A stretch of DNA of 64,000 nt from Bog-473 sp963788125 (GTDB lineage: Bacteria > Actinomycetota > Acidimicrobiia > Acidimicrobiales > RAAP-2). The notes beneath the pieces were generated by a model, which had not been told where the DNA came from, searched no databases, and worked only from the letters and a program-made list of their open reading frames with translations. A program made the translations under genes and the position numbers. The stretch lies in NCBI GenBank assembly GCA_963788125.1, contig CAWBFN010000001.1, positions 1,054,001 to 1,118,000 of the forward strand. The letters run 5' to 3'. Below are positions 62,437-64,000 of this stretch, one piece after another; position 1 is the stretch's first letter, and every line of letters begins with the position of its first letter.

Positions 62437-62670
62437 GTGGTCTTTGAGCGAGACGACGAAGATCCTCCCGACACGTTGGAGCTATCAAACGGGTTCCGCA
62501 TCGTCGTGTACTCGTGGGATAAGGAGCCGGTCGTGCTGCTGAGCGTGACCGACGAGAAGGGAGCGGGGTTCGGCGTGGAGATGACGGCTACCGAGGCGCA
62601 AGAGGTCGCGAAGATATTGCAGAGAGCTGCCGGGCTGGAGCCCCAAGCGCCGCCACCTGCGGAGCCTTAG
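62437..62670 (+). CDS. Hypothetical 77-aa protein
   Basis: GTG at 62437 begins VVFERDDEDPPDTLEL; the middle forms beta strands (GFRIVVYSWDKEPVVLLSV) and the C-terminus a helix (ATEAQEVAKILQRAAG). The frame is open upstream, overlapping the ClpC-like gene, so the start is uncertain. No family recognised. Confidence 0.45.
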   Translation: MVFERDDEDPPDTLELSNGFRIVVYSWDKEPVVLLSVTDEKGAGFGVEMTATEAQEVAKILQRAAGLEPQAPPPAEP

Positions 62671-62760
62671 GCACCTCTCTAGGAGGTTCTTCGGGTAGTC
62701 CGAAGGCACCGAAATGCCAGCGACCCCGCGTTATGGCCTACCCACGTCGTCACAGGACCA

Positions 62761-63132
62761 CTACTGAAGTGGCACGTGAACCACCATCTCCCCGTGGTGG
62801 ATGGAGAGAAGTGAGGCTGCTTGAGGTAGGGCTGGACGGAATGTGCTGGTCCATTTGGCCGTGACGCCTGAAGATGAACCACCTCCGCCTACCTGCTCAT
62901 ACTCGGTGCCGAGATCATCGGCAATAGTCAGCCCGAGGACAAACATACGGCGTCGCCATTCCTCTCCACTTTCATCTCGCGCTGCCAGACTTTCGAAGGA
63001 CTTGGCTCGCACCTTATCTTGAACTTCCGCTTCGTTATCGGCTGGCAGAGTTAATGCGGAATCTGGATGAAAAGTGAACTCCCAATTGACGGCCACCTTG
63101 TTCTCGTAGCGATCGACAGCGAGGACTCGCAT
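62761..63132 (-). CDS. Hypothetical 123-aa protein
   Basis: Minus strand. Predicted beta-rich (VAVNWEFTFHPDSALTL) with a Gly-rich loop (GGGGSSSGV). No family recognised. Start ATG at 63132. It follows the 200-aa minus-strand gene by ~50 bases; the two may be a unit. Confidence 0.45.
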   Translation of the reverse strand: MRVLAVDRYENKVAVNWEFTFHPDSALTLPADNEAEVQDKVRAKSFESLAARDESGEEWRRRMFVLGLTIADDLGTEYEQVGGGGSSSGVTAKWTSTFRPALPQAASLLSIHHGEMVVHVPLQ

Positions 63133-63181
63133 CTGGCCACCGGAAGAGTGGATCTGGTCAACCTGTGAGACGGGAATGACT

Positions 63182-63784
63182 TCAAGTGGCGTCTCTTGGG
63201 GGACGCGGGCCGTCTATCGACCCCAAGAGTTGGCCCGAGCTGTCGTACGCCTCAACCGTCCACGGCTCATCGCGTTCGGTACCGATGATCCAGGCCCCGT
63301 AGTGGCCCTTGGCCTCGCATTGTTCAGTTCCGCTCTTTTGCGCGAGAGAGACATGAGCGACCTCGGATGTATGCCAGCCCGCGACAATGTGCGCCGGATG
63401 ACCCTCAGTTTGAGAAGTCGTCGAGTGCATTCCCAACCAAATACACTTGCCTTCGGGTGCGGGGATCGATCCCGGAGGACCAACTGCGCCGCGCCACCCG
63501 TTCGGTCCGCCCGTTCCATCAGCGCCGCCGAAACTGCACCATTCGCCGTCGACCCGCTCATAGCGGGTATGCCAAGACTGTGGGTAGTTGATGCCGTCGT
63601 TGAGATCCGGTGCGTAGCACAGAGATACCACCGCTGCGAACGTCGCCGATTTCCAATATGCCAACGGGAAGGTCGTGGCGGGCAGAATGACGTCGGGCAG
63701 AGGGCCAAGACCGTGCTCAAGCGCACGAGCACCATTGTTGGTCATTTCTTCAATGCTGAAGGGTAAGCGGAGGTCTCGTGTCAC
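63182..63784 (-). CDS. Hypothetical 200-aa protein
   Basis: GTG start at 63784. Contains FSIEEMTNNGARALEHGLGPL near the N-terminus, a Trp/Gly-rich centre (WCSFGGADGTGGPNGW) and a C-terminal strand region (YGAWIIGTERDEPWTVEAYD). No signal peptide and no family recognised. Confidence 0.5.
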   Translation of the reverse strand: MTRDLRLPFSIEEMTNNGARALEHGLGPLPDVILPATTFPLAYWKSATFAAVVSLCYAPDLNDGINYPQSWHTRYERVDGEWCSFGGADGTGGPNGWRGAVGPPGSIPAPEGKCIWLGMHSTTSQTEGHPAHIVAGWHTSEVAHVSLAQKSGTEQCEAKGHYGAWIIGTERDEPWTVEAYDSSGQLLGSIDGPRPPRDAT

Positions 63785-63835
63785 GAATCGACATTAGACC
63801 CACACCCGACGGGCAGTGGTGGTCTCAGTTGCAGC

Positions 63836-63926
63836 CCGAACCGGCTTATGGGGTCAGCCCGGCTTTGCCCGCTGAGCAGCCAACTCGGCCGCGTTCAGAT
63901 CGTCCCGATGTTCACCGCCGGTTCGG
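63836..63926. repeat. 10-bp inverted repeat pair
   Basis: CCGAACCGGC at 63836-63845 and its exact complement GCCGGTTCGG at 63917-63926, 71 bases apart, spanning the 3' end of the last minus-strand frame. Could be a long-range hairpin or paired binding sites; may be chance. Confidence 0.4.
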
Positions 63927-64000
63927 GTCTGGCCCTTAGACAGGGACGGCATTCCCGACCGGGCAGACTGGTGCCCTGTGGGTGATTCAGCCACGTTCCG
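63854..64000 (-). CDS. Partial hypothetical protein at right window edge
   Basis: Open minus-strand frame of 48 codons from the right edge to TGA at 63856-63854, ending EHRDDLNAAELAAQRAKPG. A GTG at 63994 could start a complete 46-aa protein. Composition is protein-like; identity unknown. Confidence 0.35.
   Translation of the reverse strand, partial: RNVAESPTGHQSARSGMPSLSKGQTRTGGEHRDDLNAAELAAQRAKPG

Larger units (their letters stand above)
50457..64000. mobile_element. Integrated element / genomic island, left end
   Basis: Starts at the tRNA-Arg 3' fragment and continues past the right edge. Evidence: tRNA-fragment junction, visibly lower GC and different codon use, many short overlapping genes, no housekeeping genes, and phage/ICE-type families (DNA methyltransferases, TOPRIM and SprT-like proteins, PIN, ART-like, ClpC N-domain). 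By geometry, the restored tRNA-Arg and the integrase should lie to the right of 64000. No capsid, portal, conjugation or relaxase gene is visible, so the class of element is open. Confidence 0.7.

Overview
The window is very GC-rich, uses many GTG and TTG starts, and is packed with head-to-tail genes that overlap by 1-4 bases. Gene content and order (rpsB-tsf-pyrH-frr-cdsA-dxr; an MtrA/MtrB/LpqB-like cassette; obg-proB-proA and nadD-rsfS; mreBCD-PBP2; clpX-clpP-tig; a ClpC-like N-domain protein) point to a chromosome of the phylum Actinomycetota, probably a deep lineage such as Acidimicrobiia. The class-level guess is inference.

Bases 1-6200 (minus strand) carry the translation/lipid/isoprenoid cluster rpsB, tsf, pyrH, frr, cdsA and the 5' part of dxr, with a Xer-type recombinase upstream. 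Bases 6400-9160 (plus) hold the two-component/lipoprotein operon, led by a 32-bp near-palindrome. Bases 9185-19173 (mainly minus) hold obg-proB-proA, a MoxR/VWA pair, a histidine phosphatase, then nadD, a small membrane protein and rsfS; a secreted repeat protein lies between them on the plus strand. Bases 19185-23672 hold a purine-salvage-like set (deaminase, copper amine oxidase, nucleoside phosphorylase, glyoxalase-fold protein) that separates obg from rplU-rpmA. Bases 23714-33339 (minus) run mreB-mreC-mreD-PBP2, radical SAM protein, its partner, RNase E/G, rplU, rpmA. Bases 33478-38783 (minus) carry tig-clpP-clpX-folC-ndk. Bases 39001-50400 are mixed: zinc-ribbon peptide, tRNA-Pro, TlpA-like thioredoxin, metallo-beta-lactamase-fold hydrolase, ParA, DUF3089 lipase, a frameshifted DHA2 transporter, a LOG-family protein and the pstSCAB phosphate transporter.

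From about 50457 to the right edge the character changes: lower GC, short overlapping genes, few housekeeping families. The junction is the displaced 3' half of a tRNA-Arg(UCU) gene (50457-50500, minus), so this looks like the left end of an integrated element whose right end, integrase and restored tRNA lie outside the window. Its cargo includes a TOPRIM protein, a SprT-like protease fused to a phage-type helical domain, three DNA-methyltransferase-like proteins (one with a damaged catalytic motif lying next to an intact one), a pair of paralogous tiny proteins, a candidate ADP-ribosyltransferase with R / SxTS / ExE motifs next to a PIN-domain protein, and a free-standing ClpC N-domain fused to a Cys-rich tail. 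These are the best candidates for an undescribed defence, counter-defence or mobile-element maintenance system.
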